Assembly (NCBI RefSeq): GCF_002105155.1
Contig: NW_019028981.1
Span: forward strand, 620,001-684,000
Length of the DNA stretch: 64,000 nt
Source of the DNA: Lobosporangium transversale
Lineage: Eukaryota; Mortierellomycota; Mortierellomycetes; Mortierellales; Mortierellaceae
Direction: 5' to 3'
Translations under genes and position numbers: made by a program
Shown here: positions 34,998 through 44,790 of the stretch, piece after piece
How the letters are laid out: every line of letters starts with the position of its first letter
Numbering within the stretch: position 1 is the first letter of the stretch
The notes under the pieces: model-generated
Databases searched by the model: none
Seen by the model: only the letters and a program-made list of their open reading frames with translations
Told to the model about the DNA's origin: nothing

Positions 34998-36416
34998 ATG
35001 GCGCCCTCTTATATAGTTGATCCAATGAATTCTATCTTGGAGAGGCGCTCACTGCCTATTCTCCACAAACGCGCCCCACCTTCTGAAGGTGACACTGAGG
35101 GCTCATCGTCCAACAATACTGCTGTCATTATCGGTGTGAGCGTAGGTTCACTGTTGCTCATTCTATCGCTTGCATTGTTCTATTGGTGCATTCGTAAACG
35201 ACGCGCCTCGCGGAGGATCGGCCAGCTCCAACGATTCCTGCCCACATTTATGGATCAAGAAAAAACCGAAAAATATTTCCAGAACCAAGGCTCCGCCACA
35301 ACATTGGTGGGTAGTACTCAAGGCAGCGAAAAACCCCCAAAGGGGTTGGAGCGACCATCAAACGTCCATCACCGAACTCGATCTGCTCCTATTGCCTTCA
35401 CGAAGAGTGTGATGGACCACAGAAACAGACAGCTTGAGCGGGACGGATCCCTGGGACAGTTCCAGCAGATTTCTCTCGTCTCTGAAGAGACTATGAATGA
35501 GAAAGAGTCTGAACATAAACGAACCTTGTCTCGCAGATCTGCCATCACCCGCTCTATTACAAAACCTGGTGCAGCCCCCGCTAAGAGTACGCTTCATCGA
35601 AGTGTCAGCCTTAATAAACATAATCACGAGGGCACCAATTACAGTCGATCTGAAGAGCCTAATGTGGAGGAACCGGAGGACTCTGGTCATCTCGGCAAGT
35701 TCGCAGAGGGTGAAAGCTTGGTAGCTCCCAACCGGTTCTCTGCCTTCCTGGATTTTAGCCAACCAATCGAGAGTCTCAACAGTAACAACCGATTCTCGGC
35801 TACATCATTCATTGGTGTTGATCCTGATTTCGATCCTACACGGTTCTCAACCGCTTCAGTCATGTTTGATGCCAAGAGGATTTCTAACGTGTCAGCCGCA
35901 TCCTCAGACGACACGGCATCAATCAGCTCTGAAGAAGAATTCCGACATAACATCCCACCGCATCAGCAACAGCCCTCCTATCACAGCCATTATAATTCAC
36001 CCATAGAGGAGCGTACTCGAGAGGAAGCTGTCTTTAACTTTGGAGACAAGCAGGAGCTAGATGAAGATGAAGAGGTTGTTGTATCACAGCAACAGCAACA
36101 ACAGCAGCAACAACAACCGCGAGTTGTCCAAGGCTATGCCGGCCTACAGAGCTATCCTAGACAACCTTTTTATCCTGCGTTGCCACAGCAGCACAGCCCA
36201 GTTCCATTGCATATGCCAATGCCAATGCCAATGCCAATGCCTGCCCCCGTTGCTTTCACAGCAAACACTTCACCTGTAATGACACCAAAAGGACCCGGTG
36301 CTCCCCTTCCTCCTAGCATTAAGCTATCTCGTCCTCAGGATGGACAGGAGATGAACCTTGTGGTCGATGATTTTGAAGTTAATGAGGAGAGCCATCACCA
36401 TGGCCAGCAACATTAA
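34998..36416 (+). CDS. Single-pass membrane protein with disordered cytoplasmic tail
   Basis: A single frame of 472 aa runs from the ATG at 34998, the first true ATG. The short N-terminus (1-41) has dibasic ERR and HKR sites and an NNT sequon near the membrane. A helix at about 42-64 (AVIIGVSVGSLLLILSLALF) is followed by basic residues RKRRASRR, which predicts a cytoplasmic C-terminus. The tail carries several RFS/RFSA repeats (NRFSAFLDFS, NRFSATSF, TRFSTASVMF, KRISNVS) that look like phosphorylation-prone repeats, a poly-Gln tract and a Met-Pro repeat (CCAATG units at about 36213-36240). Topology resembles the 30198-31334 protein. No enzyme domain is visible; a surface sensor or polarity role is possible, not shown. 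Confidence 0.75.
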   Translation: MAPSYIVDPMNSILERRSLPILHKRAPPSEGDTEGSSSNNTAVIIGVSVGSLLLILSLALFYWCIRKRRASRRIGQLQRFLPTFMDQEKTEKYFQNQGSATTLVGSTQGSEKPPKGLERPSNVHHRTRSAPIAFTKSVMDHRNRQLERDGSLGQFQQISLVSEETMNEKESEHKRTLSRRSAITRSITKPGAAPAKSTLHRSVSLNKHNHEGTNYSRSEEPNVEEPEDSGHLGKFAEGESLVAPNRFSAFLDFSQPIESLNSNNRFSATSFIGVDPDFDPTRFSTASVMFDAKRISNVSAASSDDTASISSEEEFRHNIPPHQQQPSYHSHYNSPIEERTREEAVFNFGDKQELDEDEEVVVSQQQQQQQQQQPRVVQGYAGLQSYPRQPFYPALPQQHSPVPLHMPMPMPMPMPAPVAFTANTSPVMTPKGPGAPLPPSIKLSRPQDGQEMNLVVDDFEVNEESHHHGQQH

Positions 36417-36536
36417 GCACTATAGGATATCGAGATGAGTGATGGCGTCGGGGAGCATATTTTAGTGTATATAAAGCGCATATTGCATCTACACAAGGGC
36501 ACTTGTAAATAAAATTTTGTTAATAATCAGAGATTT
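36417..36536. terminator. Convergent 3' region
   Basis: These 120 bases separate two stop codons read toward each other. AATAAAATTTTG near 36508 could serve as the plus-strand poly(A) signal. No other feature was seen. Confidence 0.5.
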
Positions 36537-37798
36537 TTATTTCCCTACACGAAGCTCGTACACAAGTACAGTTCTGTTTCGATCTTCAATTGAGAACTGC
36601 TCGAGATCTTGCTCCTTCAGCATCCTACTTTCTTGTCTCAGCTCTTCAGTGGTCCTAGTCTCACCCCAAGCAGGCATTCGGCGGATCTCAATAAGCCGCT
36701 TCTTAAACCCATAGTTTTCTCCTGTTGCTAAAGCCATAAATCGTTGCACAGGGGTAAAGCCTGTATGCAAGCCGCAGCACAGGAAAATCTTTCCATTCGT
36801 TTCGGAAAGAAGAGCGCGACAGGAGTTGAGGAGCGCAACATGGCCTTCTGACATCCAGAGCGTGTCCGCTAACAAAATCCGATCGTATTTTCTGTCGTTA
36901 TCGCTTTCATTATTATTAGCGCTACTGCCCTCGTTAATCTGCAGACAACCCAAGAGTTCTTCTACGCCCGTCCCCCATTTATGTTCGCGCACAGCACATC
37001 TCACGTTCTGTTCGATTAAGCGCCAATCTTCATTGATTTCATTACTTTGTGCTGAGGTTGTTGAGGTACAGAATGATGATGTGGACTCTAAAAGCCGTTG
37101 CATGTGAACTAACTCTTCATCGGTGCTATTTATTCCTTTTCTTGCTTCTTTCTCCTGTGCAGACTTGACCAGATTCTCATACCAGTTACGCTCCAAGTTT
37201 TTGATGATAACTGGATCAGGATAGTCGGTCAAAGTAACAAATCTTGCGCCTCGTTTTACACATAACAATCCAGGCAAGGCTGCTCCTGCGCCTAATTCAA
37301 TCACTTTTTTTTTGAGAAGATTACTTTTCTGAAAAGGATTGACTGAGGTATGTAGGAACCATCTGTCTTTTTTTTTTTTTTATTTTTATTTTTTTTTTTC
37401 AGTCTTTTCTTACCCCGCTTTCCCTGAATGTCAAGTTCGTTTCCAGCCTCAATATATTCCGCCATGACAAGAGCGGAATTCCAAACGTAATGCGACATGA
37501 GCGTGAGAGCCTCACCTCTAACATCAGCCAAATGAAGTTTCAAAAGACCTTGGCCATAGTCGAAGATCTGTCCTGCTTCTCCATTTGCAACAGGAGAATC
37601 ACCAAAGACACCAATGCTCTGTTCAAATTTATCAAGAAAATCTGATTCCTCGAGGGATTTGGTTGTAGATGTAGATGAGCATAATGAATTAGTGGTTTTT
37701 CCGTGCCGCTGAGCACGTTCAAGACGCTTAATGCGATTTTCCTCCAGGTCTAGGGCGCATGTGAATGAATGAGATTGAGCTGCTTTATTTTTCCCCAT
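36537..37798 (-). CDS. Seven-beta-strand methyltransferase, Efm7/Nnt1-like
   Basis: Exons are 37414-37798 and 36537-37342, about 396 aa. The ATG at 37798 (MGKNKA) was preferred; an in-frame ATG at 37828 would add ten mostly hydrophobic residues. The protein has the family's VWNSALVMAEYI block, then SAM motif I VIELGAGAALPG at about 142-153, TDYPDP, and the post-motif ILLADTLWMSEGH. The C-terminal part has FLCCGLHTGF. By family knowledge this group methylates proteins; yeast Efm7 modifies the N-terminal region of elongation factor eEF1A. Assignment to the family is good, the substrate is inferred. A Ser/Asn-rich insert separates the strands. The intron acceptor at 37343/37344 (CTCAG) was chosen because it keeps frame, whereas the nearer TTTCAG does not. 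Confidence 0.82.
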
Positions 37799-38248
37799 GA
37801 AAAAATATCGAAAAATGATTCCTAACATTCAACAGAAAGTCGACAGAAAGTCATAAACAAATACATTTGTCACGTTTTTGAATTGAATAGAATACTTCTT
37901 TTTTTTGAATACCAAAAATAGGACAAAAAACTAAAATCGCTCGGATTGGTGGCTGTGTGGGAAACATTGCGACCATAGCACAAGGCATGGGCTTTGAATA
38001 AATACGTTTTATCATGCCCTTCCAAAAATGACCAGACCTGATGAGTCCCTTCAAATATCGCCCATGCCCTCCATGATATAACCAGGGTTCAATGATAGGT
38101 TCCTTCAACCATTGATACACGTGCATGATTAAATTGATTGGGCATCTAGAGGCGTAAAATATTTCTATGCCATGGATGTTGAAAAACATGGCCATTAAGA
38201 AATTGAGATATGGTCTGTGCCATGCGAAATGCTAGAAATTTCATACAC

Positions 38249-38280
<32 letters not shown>

Positions 38281-38599
38281 GTGGCAGTGTTGATGTATAA
38301 TATAATTGACGGATCTCTTCTAAACTGTTCATCTGTCTATACGCTCCAAAAAAAAAAAAAAAATAAAAATAAGTAAGGAACAAGCCAGCGATACAAAGAC
38401 CAAGACCTTGGTACTCCTTTGAGCATAATCACTTAGTACTCCTTTGCACATTTAGTAACTTTTATCGTTTTCATCCTAAAGAAAATCAAAACACCAAGCG
38501 CCTATCACTATTATATTCTACCTCCTTTCCGGTTCCTTTTTCACTAGAGGCATGTTGCCGAATGGTTGTCATCCGAGTCTTTAAAAAATCGATTGATTG
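37799..38599. other. Intergenic, promoter side of the methyltransferase
   Basis: AT-rich sequence with a 27-nt T run at 38253-38279 and an A run near 38348-38362. A tRNA-like stem pair at 38546-38620 overlaps its right end and was not accepted as a tRNA gene. No intact frame was found. Confidence 0.45.
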
Positions 38600-39183
38600 C
38601 AGGCTCAAGTCTTTGCCTCTAATAACAATAGTATCAAGTCAAATCGCTAGTCGGCATTCATAGATATTCCACCAGTGTACGTTGCCGCCGTGCTAACTAC
38701 ACCAACCGCACCAACCGCCACTCGATCAGAAGTATTAACCCTTACTGGTACCGTCCATTTTACACTCCCCAGGATATCAACTCGCTTTTATGAGATTCAC
38801 TTTCAGGCAGATCTGCATATGTGGGTGGAGGTCGAAGCTAGTTATCTGCCGTATGATAAGTATGACACCCGTTGTTTGATTCGCTGCATGGACCTGTTCA
38901 GCGTTGTCAAGATAATTTCCTTAGTTTATGGAACCAATGCAAGGTGGAGCTCATGTTTTTCAGGGACTGACCCTGTCATCTTGCTTTTATCTTTCTTCTT
39001 TCTCAATAAAGTCTTATAGACATTATTCCAGTCCGCCAATACGTCTATACGCCACCTAAGCGTGATTCAAATCATCTGCTGCGGGAAAAGTTTCGACCGC
39101 AGCCAACCAACATCGGTCCTTTGTCTCGATGGTTCTTTGGATGCATTGTCAAGGCAAACGCCGATACACTCAAGTCAGGCTGA
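38600..39183 (+). pseudogene. Decayed protein-coding gene, possibly arrestin-like
   Basis: From 38600 one frame reads QAQVFASNNNSIKSN, meets a single TAG at 38648-38650, then continues in the same frame through AFIDIPPVYVAAVL, LTGTVHFTLPRIS, IHFQADLHMWVEVEASYLPY and CLIRCMDLFS before losing sense near 38940 and stopping at 39017-39019. A second piece in another frame (39019-39183) reads VRQYVYTPPKRDSNHLL, PTNIGPLSRWFFG and ends at TGA. The composition is clearly protein-like. Strand-like segments and the order suggest an arrestin fold, but this is a weak guess. An in-frame stop, a frame change with probable loss of the middle, and no clear start argue for a pseudogene. A multi-exon gene cannot be fully excluded. 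Confidence 0.5.
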
Positions 39184-39665
39184 TGTACAGTACATGTACT
39201 CGGTACAATAACACCAAATCCGTATCTTCCTCTTCCCTGTACATCCATGCAATGTGATACCCAGCACTGTTACCTACAAGCAACGGCTGAGGTGACAAGT
39301 TGATTCACAGTATTCCTTCTCTGAGTGTATTTACAGTTTTTTAAATTGGTAATAGTGAGGGCGGTTTTTTCTTTGGGAGGACCTCGATCCCTCACAGAGG
39401 AGCATGCAGTCTAGCCAACCTTAAACGTATCGTTTGGCGGATAAAATCCCTTCAGTCTATCCACTAGTCCTGTAATTCTTTCTAGCAGTTTCAAGTTTTC
39501 CATTATGCTTCATAAAGACTTTAGCTTGTAAAACAAATCACATGTCATTAAGGGAAAGAAAACAGGCGCATCGACTGTAAAGAACAAAGGTAATAAAAGT
39601 GTATTTCCAACCTAATAACTTTTCACTCCTCGCGTTCGATATTTCAGTGGTATTTCTTTCTTTCT

Positions 39666-39696
<31 letters not shown>

Positions 39697-40775
39697 CTTC
39701 CCTACTTTCTTTCGATCCAACATGGATACACGTTAGCTTCAAAATGATGCTAGGAATGATGACGGCTCACCAAAGCCGTACGTCTTATTCTATGCCCTAT
39801 TAATGAAAAAAGTAGTCAGATAACGGGGAACTTGCTTGACATCGTCACTAATCCAAATAACAATGTGGCTGGCATGAATATTATATTCTTTAGGCTGTTG
39901 TCGTCGGTGCAACACAAAAGTAACATAAGACTTTGCTCGCCCAGACAATAATGAAAATCCCTCGATACCGCAGCTAAACTATCCTCATGCTAAAGCCGGG
40001 TATCATTTGCAACCGTTTTATCTAGAATGTCTAGGCCCAATTATTATTATTTAACGTTTTCGATATATAAATTATTTTGCAATATGGGCAAACTGTTAAA
40101 AAGCCTTCCGCTTTCACACAGACTCTGGTAACAGGCACTGCTTAAAGTCTGCCGCAGCTACGTAAAAAAAAAAAAAACCTCGGCATTCTTGTCCGGCAGT
40201 GATGGCTGTCAAGCCGTCCGATATTGGCAAAGAAAGTTGGTGTATTGTTTTCAAGTGAGAACCAAGCCAAAGGGAGGTTCCCCAACAGAAACGGAGGATG
40301 ATAATGGAAGTACTACAGTTGCAAAAAGCGAGTCGTAAAAGGAAATGATTAAGGAAATATGATGGTTTTTTAGTTTAAGGGCCTTTACAGAGCCGAGTGA
40401 ACAAGATGCCTATTTTTGCTCTCTAACCTGTTTCGAGTACATTTTTGGAGTGCAATTGGCTGCACCTCTATTTTGTCATTTGCTCCTTTACAAATCTTCC
40501 CATGAGACTTGAGATGCAGGAACAAGAATTTCGCTGTGTGTTCGGGCAAACGCTGCGGCATAATCTAAAACCGAAATAATAAACAACAGCACTGAATCTT
40601 CAACTCAATTTCAGCATAACAGGGTGCCATTCTTTGCTCCACTACGTCTCTCCAGTTCTCAGTATCGTGTCTGTCGTGAAGACATAAATAATCGCCCGTA
40701 GGTACCTCTCTTTCTTTCATGCTCTCTTTATAATTCAGAACATTCATCTCATTCATTCTCATTACCTGCCAGCGC
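39184..40775. other. Intergenic, no gene seen
   Basis: This 1.6 kb stretch holds a 28-nt T run (39669-39696), a 14-nt A run near 40165 and no convincing frame on either strand. The last few hundred bases are the promoter of the carboxypeptidase gene. Confidence 0.5.
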
Positions 40776-42654
40776 ATGCTTAGATCCACCATGACCGTTC
40801 TCGCAAAGTCATCTGCCCAATTGAGTTCCGAGCCTGTTCGCTCGCTGTACGAGCAGCTCTGTACTCGTGTTAAAGATGTCTCCTATCTTCAGGGGGTTGC
40901 TGGCCTTCTTCACTGGGACCAAGAGGTTATGATGCCTTCCAAGGCTGGTGACGTCCGTGCTAAACAGGTAACATAATAGCATAGTATTGGGATAAGTGAT
41001 GATGGCTTTGTAGCCTAGCGTTGAGTCTGTTTGTTAGCTCAAGTTTAATGATTTGGCTATTTTTCTTTGCGGATCCCATAGCTCAGCGCCATTGCTGGTC
41101 TGATTCATGAGGCAGCCACTTCACCCGCCTTGGGATCCATCCTCGAAGAGCTCCAGAACCGCAAAGTCTCAGGAGATCTGGCCAAGGAGCTGAACAATTA
41201 TGAACTAGCCAACGTCCGCCTGGCTTCCAAAGCCTATAAGGAAGCGACGGTCTTGCCCTCTGAACACGTCAAAGAGAACGCTGCTTTGGATTCTAAGGCT
41301 GTTGCTGCCTGGGCAGAGGTTCGTAAGGAATCTGATTTTTCAAAGTTTGCTCCCTTCCTTGAGGATCAGGTTAGGATCGTCCGCCAGAGAGTGACCTACA
41401 AGCTGAAGGGTGGCGTCTGTGAAGAGGCTCGAAAGATCAACGAGAAGGCTCGCACTAGTTTGGGCCTCAAAGAGAGTGATGAATGCTACAAAGGATACTA
41501 CCAGGCTTTGCTCAATGACTATGAGACTGGATTCAAGGACGAGCATTTGCAGGCCCTATTTTCTGACCTGAAGAAAAGCCTAGTTCCTTTAATTGCAAAG
41601 ATCAGGGCCAAGAATTTTCAACATGACAACAGCTTTATTCAGGGTGAGTGGGATGTCAAGAAGCAGGCCGAGTTTTCTCATCGTATCGCCAAGGAGATCG
41701 GCTTTGATACGGAGGCCGGTCGCCTCGACGTCTCCACTCATCCCTTCACTGGAGGTGCTCATCCTACCGATGTTCGAATGACCACTCGTTATACAGCTGA
41801 TTACTTTCAGGAGGGTATCTCTGGTACTATCCATGAAACAGGCCATTCTCTGTACGAGCAAGGACGCAATTTGGATTACGACGGACTACCTGTTTCCCAG
41901 GCTCTTTCTTTGGGCATCCACGAGTCGCAGTCTCTTCTCTGGTATAGCACTTGTGAACGTTGACATGGTCTTTCTAGTAGCATTGGTAGCTCAAGCTCAA
42001 TCCTGACTTTTTTTTTTTTTTTTTTTTTTTTTTAGGGAGCGTATGGTCGGTTTAAGTGAGCCATTCTGGACCTATGTCCTTCCTCTTCTCAAGGAACAGT
42101 TTCAAGAGCCCTCTCATGAGAATCTTCAATCGATTACCCCTCATCAGTTCTATAATGCTTTCAACCGGGTTGAACCAGGTTTTATCCGCATTGAAGCTGA
42201 TGAAGTAACCTATCCTATGCACATTATTCTCCGCTACGAAATCGAAAAGGCTTTGGTTGAGGGCGATATTACCGTTGCAGAAGTCCCCCGCGTTTGGAAC
42301 GCCAAAATGAAAGAGTATCTTGATTTGGAAGTGAAGGAGGATCGTCTTGGATGCTTGCAGGATACTCACTGGGCTGTCGGCCTTATCGGCTACTTCCCCA
42401 CTTACACTCTGGGATCAATTTACGCTGTTCAGATCTTCAATGCCGCTAAACAGGCCATCCCCGACTTGGATGAGCATCTGGTCAAGGGCGAGTTTCATGT
42501 GCTGAAGAAGTGGTTGAATGAGAACATTCACCGCCAAGGATCGTTGAAAGAATCAGGAGATGATTTGATTCGCGAGTTGACTGGCAAGCCTTTGGACAGC
42601 AATCTTTATGTTCAATATTTGACTGACAAGTACACCAAGATCTACGATCTTTAA
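40776..42654 (+). CDS. M32 family metallocarboxypeptidase (carboxypeptidase Taq type)
   Basis: Exons 40776-40967, 41082-41941 and 42036-42654 give about 556 aa. Diagnostic motifs are all present: DVRMT (the family DxRxT), HPF upstream of it, the zinc motif HETGH at 315-319, and HESQS at 344-348 for the third metal ligand, followed across the second splice site by LWERMVG. The N-terminal part has GLLHWDQEVMMP, also typical. M32 enzymes are zinc (or cobalt) exopeptidases that remove C-terminal residues with broad preference. No signal peptide is evident; an alternative start at 40791 is possible. The second intron carries 26 T directly before its AG. M32 is common in bacteria and archaea and patchy in eukaryotes, so transfer into an ancestor is a possibility, though the gene has introns and local codon use. 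Only 167 bp separate it from the next start. Confidence 0.93.
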
Positions 42655-42821
42655 ACAGAAATTGATAAGCTTGCGAAACCCTTGTAATTAGATTAATTAG
42701 ATTAAATGAGAAGATGCAGCCAAAAAACTCAAATTAAAATGTCTGTGGCGGTGCAGTTCTTTGTCATCCACAAAATAATTTTTTTTTTCTCAGTTCCTTT
42801 CTTTTGCAACTATTCGTGACC

Positions 42822-44529
42822 ATGCAACTACCTACTCAATCAGAAGCAATAAGAGCTCTTGCTCCTAGGTTTTTACCTGTAGAGCTGCTTTCTTTCATCT
42901 TTTCCTTTCTAAGCCGGCATGAGCTTATCAACTGTCTCACTGTGTCCCGCGAGTGGTATACTGAAGCCATCCCAATTCTGTATCGTTGTCTTTGCATTCG
43001 CCCCCTCCTTCTTTCAACTTTTCTGCCTTCGGTTAGAAAGAACAGACACCATATTCAAGCTGTCCAATTCGACATGTCATTTCCAGGAGTATAATAAAGA
43101 GATCTTTGATATTTTATTGGATTATCAATCAGAGACAGACATACTGTTAAAGGAGCTAAACAGTTCAGTGGCACTTGTCCCCGGACTGAACAGGCCAACA
43201 ATTAAAGCGCTGACGATAATGGGGGATCTGGATTCTTTTCATCGATTCGACGAAATGATCTTTCATCTCACAGGCCTTACTTCATTGGAACTGAAGTGTC
43301 ATTCGATATCGAACATCCGTACTTTGGAATTGGATCGTATCTTAGAAACTCTCCCAAATCTGACTTATTTATTAGTAGGTAGTCCGATGCTAGATTCAAC
43401 AAAACCTATGTACAAATTACGATCATTTGGCTTTGAGCCTAGGCTCTTCTCGATCGTAAAACCATCCTCAGGCCAACTCTTCCAAAAACTCGGCGATTTG
43501 GTCTCTATGGCTATCAATGGGCCTGATTTCTCTACTCCTCCCTCAGCAACCAAAAGGATAAGCCTTCAAGGTTTAGGAGAGTCGTTACGGCGATGCTGCC
43601 CAAAGCTTGAGAAGATCATGACAACAGAAAAGGTGCCACTTTATTTTTATATTTTGCCAGCATCTGTTTCTGAATCACATCTCATACTCCGTGGCAAGGA
43701 TGTAACAGAGCAGCAAGCTCTGGAAGACCTACAACGAGAGCAATTTGAGGAAGCTATAGAGGTATTTTCTAATCTGACTCATTACATTGCCAACTCCTGG
43801 TCCTATATGGCAGCAGAAGACCTTCGTTGTCTGGGCGTAAAAGCCTGCTATCTGACGCATGTAGAGCTCGGTGCTGACCCTCCATCCTCAGGATACTCCA
43901 ATATCTATTCTAATCTTGATTTTCATCAGCAAGATATTGACGGTGCACAGAAGCGACATGCAATTGCTAGCTTGGATCTACAGTTGTTTTTAGAAACATG
44001 TAAACATCTGAAGCATTTCGATGCTAGAGGGCCCACTATTCACCTCGAATACATGACTCCATTTGGTCGGGAGCTTTCCAGGCTTTACTATCAGCCATCC
44101 AAGCGCCATGGCGGACGCCAGCCTGTTATCCGTTCAGCAAAGCCCTGGGCATGTGAGGATACTTTGGAGACATTGTCTATTGGATTTGGGATTATTTCAT
44201 GTTGTCCTTCAGACCATAGGATCGTGTTTGAACAGCTTGGAAGGTGTAGACGCCTAAGGTCGTTGACAATACGGTGGTCGACCTTGATCCCCACACTAAC
44301 TCATGGGGTAGATCTATTGGCAGATCTGGCGGGGTCACTTGAAGAGATTGTACTGACACACCAGTCGAAGTGGGTATGTGATGACCGAGCAACGCTGGAA
44401 TGGATGGTAACGCACCTGAGTAAGTTGCATAAATTGGAAATGCCTTTGCGTCGTGGCTCCTTTCTAGCAGAAAAGGTGAAAGCACGTTTGAGCAGTGCAG
44501 GCGCTGCAGGGATTCTGCATGTAACGTAG
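42822..44529 (+). CDS. F-box protein, frame break or 55-nt intron near 43032-43086
   Basis: The first frame starts at the ATG 42822 and has an F-box-like block at about residues 8-50 (PRFLPVELLSFIFSFLS, CLTVSREWYTEAIPILYR). It stops at 43094. The second frame continues from 43087 to 44529 with LRR-like strands (LTGLTSLELKCHS, LETLPNLTYLLVG, LEEIVLTHQSKWV). Joining 42822-43031 to 43087-44529 through a 55-nt GTTAGA...CCAG intron keeps frame and gives about 550 aa. However, the sequence inside that interval (RKNRHHIQAVQFDMSF) also looks coding, so a small frameshift is an alternative. F-box proteins recruit substrates to SCF ubiquitin ligases through Skp1. The target is unknown; F-box/LRR genes form large families in these fungi. 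Confidence 0.75.
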
Positions 44530-44737
44530 CGAAGAATAGAAAAAAAGAAATAAAACTCAATGGAGGCACGTGTTATTAAAAGAAACGCGTTTTCTGCGAA
44601 TATCTATTTTTGTTATGCTTTTTGTGCTTTGGAGATCCCTCTTCATAATCTACAAGTTACATAAACCAAGGTCGCGCTAACTCTGCTTTCCGCTTTTTCT
44701 TTCATTCTCTTCCACTCTTTCTCTCCCCCCTTTTTTT

Positions 44738-44768
<31 letters not shown>

Positions 44769-44790
44769 CAACTTCATCATCCGATTCATT
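44530..44790 (+). promoter_or_regulatory. Promoter / leader of the Pkr1-domain gene
   Basis: A pyrimidine-rich stretch runs from about 44690 to the start codon at 44791. It includes CT-rich sequence and an uninterrupted 29-nt T run (44740-44768) only 22 bases before the ATG. Several other plus-strand genes here have a T run in the upstream flank. Confidence 0.5.

Noticed and set aside
38546-38620. Possible tRNA: AGAGGCA and TGCCTCT pair perfectly as a 7-bp acceptor stem 75 nt apart, with A-box-like TTGCCGAATGG and B-box-like GGCTCAAGTCT between.
   Set aside because: The D, anticodon and T stems do not pair properly and the boxes deviate at key positions. The right half overlaps the frame of the decayed gene at 38600. 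At best it is a tRNA relic; a covariance-model scan would decide.
38675-39019. Intact gene of 114 residues starting at 38675.
   Set aside because: The first codon is GTG, not ATG, and the frame clearly continues upstream to an in-frame TAG; treated as a pseudogene.
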